In this document: positions 24,381 to 35,190 of the stretch, piece after piece
Position numbering within the stretch: the stretch's first letter is position 1
How the letters are laid out: each line of letters starts with the position of its first letter
Made by a program: the position numbers and the translations under genes
Notes under the pieces: model-generated
What the model was told of the DNA's origin: nothing
What the model saw: the letters and a program-made list of their open reading frames with translations, nothing else
Database searches by the model: none
DNA from: Phycomyces blakesleeanus NRRL 1555(-)
Lineage: Eukaryota > Mucoromycota > Mucoromycetes > Mucorales > Phycomycetaceae
Direction: 5' to 3'
Assembly: GCF_001638985.1 (NCBI RefSeq)
Contig: NW_017265138.1
Location: 1,851,993 to 1,915,992, forward strand
DNA length: 64,000 bases

Positions 24381-24951
24381 TAGAGACGTATAGAAATACT
24401 TTGAGACTGTAAATAAGTTTTATTTATTCATAAATAAAAAGTGTCCCTTTTTATAAGAAAACACAATCTGCTCTTGTCATTACGTCTTAGTTTCTTAAGG
24501 CTTTCTTCCTTTACTATATTTGGTTATTAGAGTGTATTTACTGCTTAACTAGTGTCAGTGTTACAATTATGACATCAAGTCATAAATCATACTTCTTTAG
24601 CTCTTAGCTATTCTTTTCTCTTTTATACTAAAGCTTTAGAGCTTCCTACTAAATTAGCTCTTAGCCATTCTTTTTTCTTTTATACTAGAACTTTAGAACT
24701 TCCTACTAAATTAGCTCTTAGCTATTCTTTTCTCTTTTATACTAGAGCTTTAGGGCTTCCTACTAAATTAGCTTTATATCGATCTGATACAGTTTACCCG
24801 GCAGTATGATATAATTATCTTAACAATCTTTAAGATATTATCTACAGTATTAACTGTAATAATTATTGGGCTAATTACTTAATTGTTTATATATATTTTA
24901 TACTGACAAGATGATAGTTACTACGCTATCCCAATATGAATATGTTCTTAT
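24381..24951 (+). repeat. LTR family 2 copy with a triplicated 57-bp unit
   Basis: Starts TAGAGACGTATAGAAATACT and ends AATATGAATATGTTCTTA, matching both ends of the inverted copy at 15484-15826. Internally it has three direct 57-bp units (24598-24654, 24655-24711, 24712-24768) beginning TAGCTCTTAGC. CACTA copy B begins at 24952, directly at its end. Confidence 0.5.
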
Positions 24952-25272
24952 CACTATGGGAAAAAGGTGGTCTTTTTTGAATTTGTGACTTCATTTTTGA
25001 CCTATAATAATCAAAAAATCACCAAAAATCCAAGTTGAAACAAGAAAATCTTTGTTCTTTGAAATGGTTGATAAAAAGCAAATGAATCGCTTAAAATTAA
25101 ATCTCAGGAGAGACAAATGTTTATTCTAATTAAACATCTTACATTTTTAGTAAATATATATTGGAATTGAGAAATATTGGATGTCAGAAATAAAAAAAAG
25201 AAAATATCTAAACTTTCTGCTGCTTGGATAAAATTTGTTAAGACAATTTGAAAAAAAGAAAAAAAAAACAAA

Positions 25273-28162
25273 TTATATATCACTTAAGGCACCAAGTGTC
25301 AATTTTGGGCCACGTTTAAGGCTAGGCCAAATGATATAATGACTACCATTGACATTTGATGGCACCAAGCCAACCAACTCTACAATGTCACTGGCATGAA
25401 TCATTATAGTCTTTGGCTTTACTACAGATGTAATAGGCAATCCATTTTTCAAATGCACACTATATATGGTTATGAGAGCTAGTGGCCATCTCTTCGAGTT
25501 GTGTACATGTTGGAAGAATATAACTATCTTTCCAAAGAAATGCTTATATCCTGGACAGTAAGAGCGGGATCTTCTGGAGTTCATGTCCACTTGTAGCTGC
25601 ACATGAACATGACATGCCTCTCTTGTAGAACTTTGGTTGAATGCAGCATCAATAATACAACCATTAAGATAGGTCTTGCGGCTTGTCTTTATGGAAGGCT
25701 CAAGCATACTACATTCTTCCCCCTTCAAATCATAAAACGTTTTAAGAAGCAATGAAAGATGAGATCTATCTTCAAAGCTATCGAAAATTGTTAAATTCTT
25801 CAAAAAACCCCAGAACTCAATCTCACACTCAGCATTGGCAGGATCACCTCCTTCTGTAACAGGCCACCCATTGGTATATGCACTGTAAACTAGAAGGTTA
25901 GCTGGTGGAGTTTTTGTGTTTGCAACGGTTGTCAGTTCCGCTACACGCCGGGATTGTGCCAGTCTGATCATAATGTTTCCAGCATTGACACTGACTTGGG
26001 AGTTACTCTTGATGGACTTGGAGTACTCACCAATGGCTCTTTCCACGGATCGTGTGCTATATGCTCTTGGCGGGTCATATAGATCAATCATCTGAAGATA
26101 ATGCTGAATAATGTGCTGGTTAATTGTGAACATGCCAATGTCAATATCTGCTGTAGAAAGAAGACTCTCTAGGAATAAGTTCCATTCTACAAGATTACTA
26201 GAAAAAAGTTAAAAGTAAATTACTATGAAAAATGAAATAAAATATGGCATTAAATATACCTTCTTATTGAGGTTTGATTCTCTGCTGATAACTCCCAGCT
26301 CATGAGTAAATTGCATGTTTGAACCAGGCCAAGTAATGCATTTTGGGGCAACCAAGTCCTGGACATGCTCTGCAACCAACGTGGGGACAACAAAGAGTAA
26401 AAAGTCTGCCCAATCCACAGCTCTAAAGAAACTGACATTCTTTGTCATGTCTCTCCAGGCACCATGCAATGATGTAGGGATTGTGGATTTTGCGGCTACT
26501 ATTGCAGCACCAATCTCCCTTTGAGTGGCAAGAGAAAGACATAGAGGATGCTTGATTCCATACTTTCTGTATACAAGTCCCCATACCTGCTTACCAATTC
26601 CGTGGCACAGACCATGCATCTCGTCTAACGCAAAAAAAAATGGGCCAGAGAATGTTTCCATTGAGGCTAATGGTAACTGACTATTGAGCCCCTTTCTGTC
26701 TTCACTGCTTGCCAGATTGTAGTTTCTGAAACTCTCCAGTGAGCGCGTCTGGGTTCCAGGCAACATGCGGAAGTACTGGCCATGTTTAGGAGTTTGGCCT
26801 ACTACGTGACAAATACGACAGCCATTCTTACTTGTGTGGCCAACATGGCATGCCAGCTTTGCCAGAGCCAGAATATTGTCAGTGGCCATGAGAACATGTA
26901 CCTTTGCCCTGATCGTTGTCGTTGGTGTCTTTACTTCCATGCCTTCTGTCCGGAGCAAATGGAGATTTCTCAGCGTTGACTCAAGAAAAGACCAGATGTC
27001 ACTGGGACCAGTGCAACTAGGAAGCATTGCTATTTGGATCATCCTGTTTTTCTCATAACGGATCGTCGAATTCAAGTTCAAGACAGTTGCATGAACAATG
27101 GTTACTGATCCAGGTACATTGTGTGGGTTGAACCTGTCCATGGACAACAAAATCGCAATATCGTTTTCACCAGAAAACAGATGCTTCATGGATTGGTATA
27201 CATGACCATCAAAAACATCTGCTTTCTGCCCGTCTTGGCTGGATTGGTGGTTATGATGATAGAGCATTTCAGCCCTGGTCTTGTCATCAGCCGAGCACAA
27301 AGCAAGCTGTCTGGCCAAAGGAAGCTGTACGATCAATCTCACAGGAACCCTGGTGTCACTTTCGCTAGTTTGGCCATTTTTATATCTTGCTTCACCGCAT
27401 TTTATGCATGCAATATCATTCTCGTTGTTGAACTGCATACAACCTCTGATGCAAATGTCATATCCGCCTGCTTTGATATCCGAGAAGCACTCAAGAAGCT
27501 TGTTTCCAAGGTGTGGGCTGCATGCTCAGTACATAATATTGATAGAACAATCAAGGATCTGGTTGAAGTGTTCTACAATCTTTTCGTGAGCTTGACAAGA
27601 AATTTCGAACTCTTGGATCAACTGCATGAACGCGAGATTCTTTTTATCATTGTTGCTGGGAACAGGAAGAGGCTGACTAAAATCAAAGACTAGCGAGGGT
27701 GTGGTGCCTTCAATTTCGTCAATGACATTCTCGCATTCTTCACCAAAATTGTACTATAGTAAGATAAACAACAATAAGTATGATTATCATAATATATGTA
27801 TTTATGTATCTCACTATGGACTCATCATCTTCAGTACTGTCAATGATATCCATATCCTCACTACTGCTTGTGTTGATGTTTTCTCTGTTTGTTTATCAAA
27901 GTATACAGCTAATTAATATACTATATATCGTTTTGTGTTTTTGCTTTTGATAAGCTTACCCAAAAGCCAAGTTAGGAACCATTGCTGATGTAAACTGGCT
28001 TTGATCAGGAAGAGAGACAGTTTGGGAAACTTTGCCATTGGCAAGTAATTCTGCCCTATTTGTCATGCATTGTTCGAGACATCTTTTATATGTTCAACTG
28101 TTATTAAAGGTTGACTTGCAAGTACAGCATTGGTAATGAGGGGCTTTTGTAATTTTGAACAT
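25273..28162 (-). pseudogene. Tnp2-family (CACTA) transposase, copy B
   Basis: Starts at 28162 with a Cys-rich finger (YQCCTCKSTFNNS...), comparable to the finger of copy A. An acidic exon and a Cys-pair region (YDICIRGCMQFNNENDIACI, then KCGEARYK) follow, then the Tnp2 core (IAILLSMDRFNP, ATVLNLNSTIRYEKNRMIQI, VHVLMATDNILALAKLACH). Next come CRICHV, FFALDEMHGLCHGIGKQVW, VDWADFLLFVVPTLV and the C-terminal block ending at 25273. In-frame TGA codons at 28094-28096 and 27526-27528 interrupt it, while the rest from 27438 to 25273 is open apart from an intron near 26140-26260. A DDE transposase for the CACTA termini; this copy is probably inactive. Confidence 0.8.
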
Positions 28163-28506
28163 GTTTGAGGTAGATAAAAAAAACTTTGTTATATAAGTAA
28201 GAATAGAATTAATTACTTTCTGAATGTATAGCTTTATACTTAATTATATAAAGACAATTATGTTATATGCATTCTGAATATATGCTCGGGATCTTAAAGA
28301 AGTATCTGTATGTCATCAGTGAAGTTACTAGATCGATGTTTCTTCAGGAGTAACTAATAGATTTGTACAAATAATTTGAAACTAATAATTTGAAGCTAAA
28401 AAATTGAAGCTAAAGATTTGAAATTAATAATAGTTTCTGGTAAAAAATTTTCTCTTTCTTTCTTTTTCTATAACAAACACGTAACTGATTTTTTTTTACA
28501 ATTATA

Positions 28507-29092
28507 AACAATACAGACAATACAGTGATTCAGTTGCTTCAAGGAATACAAGCTGCACTTATTTCCCTAAAGAGTGGTCAAGAAGCATTGCTAGGCCGTC
28601 AAGAAGCATTAGAAAAAAAACAAGATGCGATGAAACTTCAAATGACAAGTTTTTACAATGAATTTAAAGATCAGGAATTTCCAGATAGAACTATTGTAAC
28701 CTCTACCAGTGTAAGCAAATACAATAACAACTAAAGTCCTTTCAATTAATGTCAAACATAATAAACTCTTACTGGCATCATTCCAAGACCCGTATCAAAA
28801 ATCAATGATATAACTTTAAAGCATATATACAAGATAATAACAGACAATCTTAGAATAGAATTGACCGAGGAAACCAAGAGAATTGTTAACACATGTACCA
28901 AGATCATATGTGATCAACTGGCAGCTCTTCCATCTGTTCAGGATCTTGGAACAAACCCTGACTGGTCATTGCTTCCTCAAGAGGATAAAAACAGGCTGTG
29001 TATCAATCATTCTATCATACTCAGAGACAATGGAATCGATTTTACCAGATGTCACAGAAACTGGGCATCAATTGCAAGGGTTAGCCAGCTCT
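28507..29092 (+). pseudogene. CACTA accessory gene B, coiled-coil protein
   Basis: Exon 1 (about 28507-28710) encodes a heptad coiled coil (IQLLQGIQAALISLKSGQEA, then LLGRQEALEKKQDAMKL). The donor is GTAAGC at 28711 and the acceptor lies near 28858. Exon 2 (to 29092) has PQEDKNRL then NHSIILRDNGIDFTRCHRNW and ends RVSQL. The order coiled coil, intron, then a domain with P.E.KNR, NG and C..xW matches accessory gene A. No ATG is seen before the coiled coil, so the start has decayed or lies in another exon. Function is unknown; the shared location suggests a transposition accessory protein. Confidence 0.5.
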
Positions 29093-29639
29093 GAAGAGGG
29101 CATAAGAAGTGAGAATACTCTGGTAAGTTCATATCTGGTAGGTACAATAAATTATGTAATTAATGTGAGAATATGTAATAATCTGAAGGAATTTTAGCCA
29201 GTACGATTCATGAATAAAATATTATTTCTATTATAACAATCAATAAAAACATTTTTAAATAATGATCTTCTATGAAATAAAACTTTTTTGCCCAATTAAA
29301 ACTGTGAATGAATCAGAATATATATATGAGAACCAATTAAGAGAATGCTTTTGTTTAAATGACCAATACTATCAATGTGCATACTGCAATAAAGTTTATA
29401 TTATCCAATTAAAAGTAGCAGTATAACGAAAGTATTTTATGAGTGACAATACAAAGATTCTTTTTTTTCCATCTATACCAATAAGAAAGCTCTTTTTTAT
29501 TTTCTTTCTACCAATAGAATGAGAAAAATAATACATAAATTTAAATATCGGGATATGAATAAAACATAACATCCATCAGTCAACGGAGATCAAATTATAT
29601 TTCCAAAAATAGAGATGGTCTTTTTGCTGGTTTTACCAA

Positions 29640-29724
29640 AACTGCCACCCAAAAGACCACCTAAAATACCACCTAAAAGACCACCTAAAAGACCACCAAA
29701 AAGACCACTTTTTTTCCCGTAGTA
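29640..29724. repeat. Right subterminal repeats of CACTA copy B
   Basis: About six tandem copies of AAAAGACCACC (11-12 bp) at 29651-29710, directly inside the right terminus. The left end carries one inverted copy (GGTGGTCTTTT at 24966-24976). These are candidate binding sites of an element-encoded protein. Confidence 0.65.
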
Positions 29725-30125
29725 TATATGTGATAAATCCAACATCTGAGTGTCTGGATCACCACAAAGGCCAGGTGCCTTGAAATTACCAAAGAGTGAA
29801 ATTAACGAGTTCGGAGTATATATTTTCTGCCAACTATGGGCGGAGTTTACATTATTCTTTAATAGAAAAAATATATATCAAGTAATGATTTGATATGCTT
29901 CAATCCTCTGTTTAAATTTATTCTAGTTAAATATAACTCCTGGCTGCATTACTGTTTTCCACTCCCCCTGTCTCATAACCAAGTATTGTTTCAAATTCTT
30001 ATTCAATCAAATAATAACAGCTTTTTGATATGCTTTTAGCTTATTATATAATGCTTAACTAATATCATTTTCAATTTTTTTGATACTTTAATGAAATCTA
30101 TCAAATCCAGAACTAAACAATAAAA

Positions 30126-32481
30126 ATGAGCAAAAAAAACGTTTTACTTAATATTGCAAATCACCTTGAGATTTGTGATATAAAAAAGAAAAAGCCATCT
30201 ATGAGTAACCCCCAATTGGCTGAATGGGCAAAGAAAACCTTTGGCCTTCAAAAAGCTCCTGATGCTTCTACAATCTCAAAGATTTTGAAGAGAAGTGACC
30301 AGGACTTGATAATGCAAGCCAACGTAAAAAACAGAAAGCGCGTTAGAAATAGAAAATTGCCTGTATATAATATATCTCAACATTATGCATTTTTGCTCTG
30401 TATAAAAAATAAAATTAACCTTATTATATTGTCACACAACTATAGCAAATTGAAGAAGCAGTGATTCTTTGGATCAACATTGCTGAAAATAATCAGATTC
30501 TCATCACTTGGGAATTGATTAAGACTAAAGCTACTATTTTTGCTAAAAAAAATAGGCGTTAAAGACTTTAGTGCTTCTCAAGGCTGGATGAAGAAGTTTG
30601 GAAAGCGTCATTCCATTAAAATGAATCGAATTCATGGTGAGGCTGGTTCTACTGATATAGAATCGCTTCAGATTAACAAGGCTGCCATCAAAGAGAAGAT
30701 AGAGGGATATAGTGCTTGTGACATATATAACTTTGATGAAACAGCACTCTTTTATGCTGCCCCACCAAGAACAACAATTTCTCACCAGAAATTTTCTGGT
30801 TGGAAAGATAACAAGAAGCGCCTGACTGTAGGTCTCTTGTGTAATGTGGATGGAATGGACAAGTGGTCCGATGTACTGATGATTGGGCATGCAAGAAGAC
30901 CAAACTGCTTCAACAAAAACAACAAGAAGCAAGAAGCAAGTGATCATGAATTCTCCATGTATCATTACAATAGCAATGCTTGAATGACAAGATCGATCTT
31001 TCATGTTTTCCTCCATTGCTTTGATCATGCCATGAAAGCTCAAAAGCGCAAAGTTCTTTTGATTCTTGACAATTTCTCTGATCATATAGTTGATTATACA
31101 TCTACAAACGTCGAGCTTCTTTTTTTGCCACCAAACACCACTTCCCACCTTCAGCCATTGAATAGTGGTATTATTCAGGCATTCAAGGCTTATTTCAAGT
31201 GTAAGCAGTATGGCAAGGCATATCAATACATTGGCATGATTCAAAATGGCAATCAAGATAAAATCGGGCCAATTGATAAAATCTTTGAAATCGATCAATT
31301 GTGGGCCATGAAATGGATAAGAGAGGCTTGGGAATCTATCTCGGCAAAGACTATTGAGAACTGCTGGAATGCAACAATCTTTCACTTTATTGAAGACGAA
31401 GATAGTGAAGGTAGTAGTAAAGCAATTTATCGGTTATAATAGTAGTATAATATTTCAATTCCACTTTCTTAATATTCTAAATATAATTTATAGATGTAAA
31501 CCAGGCTATGATTCAGCAAAGTCTGGCTGAAAAGGTTCTCATCGAGGGATTACAAGAAACCCTGGACAAGATTGCTGGATCAGGTCTTCTGTCTCTGGAA
31601 GATTGCCCAACAAATGAGTCTGATCCACTCTATGAGAGACAATGCACTCATAGAGTGGTCAATGAAAATGAGATTGCAGATATTGTGATGGAAGAATATG
31701 ACGCCAACAAAAATGCAGCCAACAACAGCTGTTGTGATGGTTGAAGTTGAAGAAGTTGTTGAAAAGAATGCAAGATTTGAAAGTGAGGAACAAAGATTCG
31801 TGAGAACTTGTGTAGGGTTTGTTTATTGAGAAAAGATTTGGTATCAAAGTTTGATCAGGTTCCTACACTGAACTACTACTGCTATTTATATTGTTTTGGA
31901 TTGGGAAAATTATATGACTGGGGTCAGGTAATCGATCCTATCTGAGCCTTAATCAGAGCAACGTGATCTTGGGATAATTAATGTATGATTAATTATATAA
32001 ATGTGTGTAGTCCCAATGAAGTATTAACATCGAAAGTAAATGTGTTTATGAGTTATAATTATGCTTATAATAATCCACTGATGTATCCCATATTATGGTG
32101 ATATCATCATATGAAATATAATCACTATCATGCATGCTAAACCTGTGTGTTAAATAATAAAGTAATTGGTAGACACCTTTGACTGGAATAGCTGAGGCCT
32201 TATATTATTTCCTTCAGACTTATTCTCAATTACAGCAGTAGTCAATACTCATTTACAACAACAGCGATGAAGAAACTGCTGAAGTGGAACCAGCAGTTTC
32301 TTTTAAGAGAACTTATTCTGCTTCGGAAAAGTTTGAATATGTTTGTACACTTTTGGATATCTTGGAAGACGAAGATATTGACAGAGACTTGGTCAGTAAG
32401 GTTGAAGGCCTTCGAAACAAGTTCCAGAAAACTGCAAACTCAAAGCAAACTAAAGTCACCAGCTTCTTCAAGTCTTTTTAA
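30126..32481 (+). pseudogene. pogo/Tigger-like transposase, interrupted by a solo LTR
   Basis: N-terminal helix-turn-helix region (MSNPQLAEWAKKTFGLQ, then DASTISKIL), an intron (about 30364-30446), then the CENP-B-type domain (FSASQGWMKKFGKRHSIKMN). The DDD core shows YNFDETALFYAAPP, then LLILDNFSDH and HLQPLNSGIIQAFK. Lesions: a one-base shift in the A-run near 30547, TGA at 30981-30983 where Trp is expected, and a 531-bp LTR at 31730-32260. The third catalytic position (normally Asp in QPLD) is Asn. A further intron (about 31411-31494) leads to the C-terminal acidic region. The last 66 codons after the LTR stay in frame once the LTR and one duplication are discounted. Confidence 0.82.
31730..32260 (-). 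mobile_element. Solo LTR of family 1 inside the pogo transposase
   Basis: 531 bp, closely similar to the LTRs at 505-1036 and 6129-6660 and in the same orientation. It is flanked by the perfect 5-bp duplication ACAGC (31725-31729 and 32261-32265). No internal region is present, so the element was lost by LTR-LTR recombination. Confidence 0.93.
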
Positions 32482-32484
32482 AAT

Positions 32485-33060
32485 TTATTTTTTTTTCAAA
32501 TAAAATAAAAACAATTTTCTATAAGAAATATATTTTTCTTCATTTAAAAATAGAAGAAAAAAGTTAGCAGCCAAGTACAGTCAAAGCTTGATTTCGTAAT
32601 ATGTTTGTAAATAGTAATAATTACAAATAACAATAAATAGCAATGACAGATAGAAATAATAAAATATATTATAAAAACTTTTATAATAAAACAAATTAGA
32701 ATTATATTTATATTTTTCAAGTAAATAATTTTTACTAAACAATTAATAATTGAAACTTAATCAAAATATAGCACATATAGTTTTATTTTATTTCTGAAAA
32801 AAAATGAAAAAAAATTTAAAAAAATTAAGCTAGATGACAACTTGATAACCCAAAGTTTGGCATGAAAACTTAACGCACTTGACATTGATGTCAATTACAA
32901 AATCGTGAAAAGCTAGAATTAAAAAAATTTAAACCAAGCTGTAACTATATTGCTCTCGTCTGATTGGTTATTTTTTTTCTTTAAGGATTCAAGGCCAAAA
33001 AATTTTGTGAAAGTAAATTTAATCAGAATTGTGAAAGTTAAGCCCTATTTTTCAAGTTGG
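32485..33060. other. 3' non-coding part of the pogo element
   Basis: AT-rich sequence between the transposase stop and the right terminal repeat. It ends with a subterminal block (GCCTTGAAATTATCGAAGCG) of which a related direct copy lies at about 29780-29815. Confidence 0.5.
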
Positions 33061-33589
33061 GTCTTCAGAGCCTTGAAATTATCGAAGCGTGAAATTAAAG
33101 GGGTGTGAAATTATTAAGGGACCACTGTACTTGATTATTTAACACACAAGTTCATCATATATGATAGTGATAATATTTCATATAATGATATGACTATAAT
33201 ATGAAATACATTAATGAATTATTATAAGTAAAACTATAACTCATAAACACATTTACTTTCTATGTTAATACTTTATTGGGACTACACACATTTATATAAT
33301 TAATTATTCATTAATTATCCCAAGATCACGTTGCTCTGATTAAGACTAAGATAGAATCAATTACCTGAACCCAGTTATACAATTTTCCTAATCCAAAATA
33401 ATAAAAAATGCAGTGGTAGTTCAGTGTAGAAACCTCGTCAAATTTTGATACCAAATCTTTTCTCAATAAACAAACCCTACACAAGTTCTTACAAATCTTT
33501 GTTCCTCACCTTCAAACCTTCAGTTCTTTCTAACAACTTCTTTTAAACCATCAATCACCACAACAAGTCTTATACACAGACTGCAGAGA

Positions 33590-34210
33590 ATTCACTTTTC
33601 CCAAAAGAGATTATTGAAATTTGAAAGGATCTATAGTATAGTTCTTGGTGGAACCACTGTCAGTCATTTGGAATTTAAGATTAAATGACTGCAGAGCTAG
33701 CTCATTGCAAGATTGGATGATAAATGCAAAAGTGTGGATAAGTAAGGAGCACAAGTTCTTAATCATAGCAAGAAAATATAGTGCTTGCATTTCAGAAATA
33801 CTGAGAAAAATTTCGTAGGCCAAGATGTCCAATAGCCAGAAAGAAGCAGACAGATTATACTATAAGTTATACAGAAGAGTGTCTTTCTTTAATTGATGAG
33901 GCTTGAATTGAGCCAGAGCAATGGAAAGAGTGGCAGGAGGGAAGTAAGCCATATTCTGGATTGGCAGATAAGTGTCAATAATCTTCTTGTGGGTCTTGAT
34001 ATCTAATGTAGAGGTAAAAAAATTCATTGACATGCTAGTTGTGGCCTTCAAAAGCTCAGGTGGAGTCCAACCATAAGTTGCACAAACAAGAATTGTGTGT
34101 AGCATAGAGGAGAATATATTTTCTAGTGATACCAAGTGAGTCTGCAAAGCAGCTATGGTTTGAGTGAGTTGAGTGAGATCAAGAGTTTCAGACATGACAG
34201 GGAAAATCAA
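33590..34210 (-). pseudogene. DIRS gag remnant
   Basis: Minus-strand frames 33860-34210 (a coiled-coil start LTQLTQTIAALQTHLVSLEN, then YLPIQNMAYFPPATLSIAL) and 33611-33832 resemble the gag-like first ORF of DIRS elements. It reads toward the LTR junction at 33565; across that junction the serine-rich linker continues at 24198, showing that gag and RT were once adjacent. Confidence 0.55.
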
Positions 34211-34244
34211 GTAGCAGTAATAACCAGCAAAAAAAATGATTAAT

Positions 34245-35190
34245 TTTTTTTTATTTTATTTTTTATTATTTCAATAAATTTTATTGAAGAGCTGGTGAAA
34301 GTGCTCAAGCTCTAGAAGTCATCTGTACAAAAGAGAGAAAGGAAAGAAGTAGAAAACTAAAATTGGAAAAGATGAAATAGAAGAAGAGTAAGAGTGCCTA
34401 CTAATGAACAACTGATGTAAAACTGTTATGAATACTGTTGGCTTTACTAGCCACCACACTTGCTACAAACTGAGAGCCATAAAAAATGAATTGCCAGTGA
34501 GCACACCATATGGTTTGAGCCGTTATGCTGACTATCAGAGTGCGATAGTCGTAGGCATCAAGAGAAGAAAGAAGAAGACATTGAGTGTACAGATGAATGA
34601 TGCCATTGATATTCCAGTTGGGAAAATGGGTGGAAAAGATCAAGTCTCAAACTCGTTTCTTTTGGTGACATTCAAAAAAGAAATGCAATTGGTTCACACA
34701 AAGAGCAGAACACAAGCAACAGAAAGGAGAAATCAGCAAGTCTGGAAGGATATGTGACATTGGACTACGTGTAGGGACGCATCCCCAAAGAGTTTTCCAC
34801 CAGACTGTAGGGCAATGATGAGATACATCAAACCGCCAAAAAAGGCTCCAGGCAGGTGCTGGGGTAAGTGAGAGGGATGTGCGTGGGCACAAGTAATGTG
34901 AGAAGAAATAGATTTGAGCAAGACGTAGTGGGCATTTATGGACAACAAGAAGAACAAGGAGAAAGGACAGATCAGGAGGGCAGAGAGGATCACTATTGGA
35001 CAGTGTAGTAAGAGAGCAAGAAGACCACGGTTTCAAAGTGATTTGATCATATTCTATCAGGCAGAACAACTGGCAAATACGAGTTTGGACACAAGAAAGG
35101 TTATCCAAGAAATATTTCTGTAAACGTTCAGTCTCATCCAGCACAAAAGTGTTGGATACAAAGATATGTTTAAAGTTGATTGGGCAGAAT
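34245..35190 (-). mobile_element. 5'-truncated LINE fragment
   Basis: The minus strand encodes the C-terminal part of a non-LTR retrotransposon. The 3' end is A-rich (T-rich at 34245-34275 on the plus strand). Near-identical flanks of about 18-20 bp, GCAAAAAAAATGATTAATT at 34227 and GCAAAAAAAAATGATCAATT at 35191, fit a LINE target duplication. It was inserted between the DIRS right terminal repeat and gag. Confidence 0.7.
34401..35144 (-). pseudogene. LINE reverse-transcriptase C-terminal (zf-RVT-like) remnant
   Basis: Frame 34647-35144 has the post-RT pattern SLFWRFDVSHHCPTVWWKTL, then a His/Cys cluster (SPFCCLCSALCVNQLHFFFE, then C) typical of the zinc-binding region at the C-terminus of L1-clade ORF2 proteins. 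Frame 34401-34643 continues the tail (ITAQTIWCAHWQFIFYGSQF). The RT and endonuclease are missing through 5' truncation. Confidence 0.6.

Larger units (their letters stand above)
24952..29724. mobile_element. CACTA (EnSpm/CMC) DNA transposon copy B
   Basis: 4773 bp. The left end is CACTATGGGAAAAAGGTGG; the right end inverted reads ACTACGGGAAAAAAAGTGG with its terminal base changed. The 3-bp duplication TAT (24949-24951 and 29725-29727) fits CACTA insertion. It encodes a minus-strand Tnp2 transposase (25273-28162) and a divergent plus-strand small gene (28507-29092), the same head-to-head plan as copy A. Its terminal and subterminal repeats differ from copy A, so the two belong to different families. 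Confidence 0.85.
24297..33127 (+). mobile_element. pogo/Tigger-like Tc1-mariner element inserted in the LTR
   Basis: Termini CAGTGGTTCCTCAATAATTT at 24297 and inverted CAGTGGTCCCTTAATAATTT ending at 33127, flanked by TA on each side (24295-24296, 33128-33129). TA is the expected Tc1/mariner target, and excision of the segment restores the LTR reading ATTACTTgATTATTTAACAC. It carries a pogo-type DDD transposase on the plus strand. The span is inflated by a CACTA element (24952-29724), an LTR (24381-24951) and a solo LTR (31730-32260). Confidence 0.82.
24199..33565 (+). mobile_element. Old family 1 solo LTR, split by an 8.8-kb pogo insertion
   Basis: 24199-24296 matches the first about 98 bases of the family 1 LTR in inverted orientation relative to the 505-6660 copies (TATTGTAAATGAG...), and 33128-33565 supplies the remainder, ending CACCACAACA. 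The composite is flanked by the perfect 5-bp duplication AGTCT (24194-24198 and 33566-33570). This proves that the two halves are one LTR inserted into the DIRS element. It is much more diverged than the LTRs at 505 and 6129. Confidence 0.85.

Noticed and set aside
29640..29724. CRISPR-like array
   Set aside because: Repeats are contiguous 11-12-mers without unique spacers, lie at a transposon end and the genome is eukaryotic.
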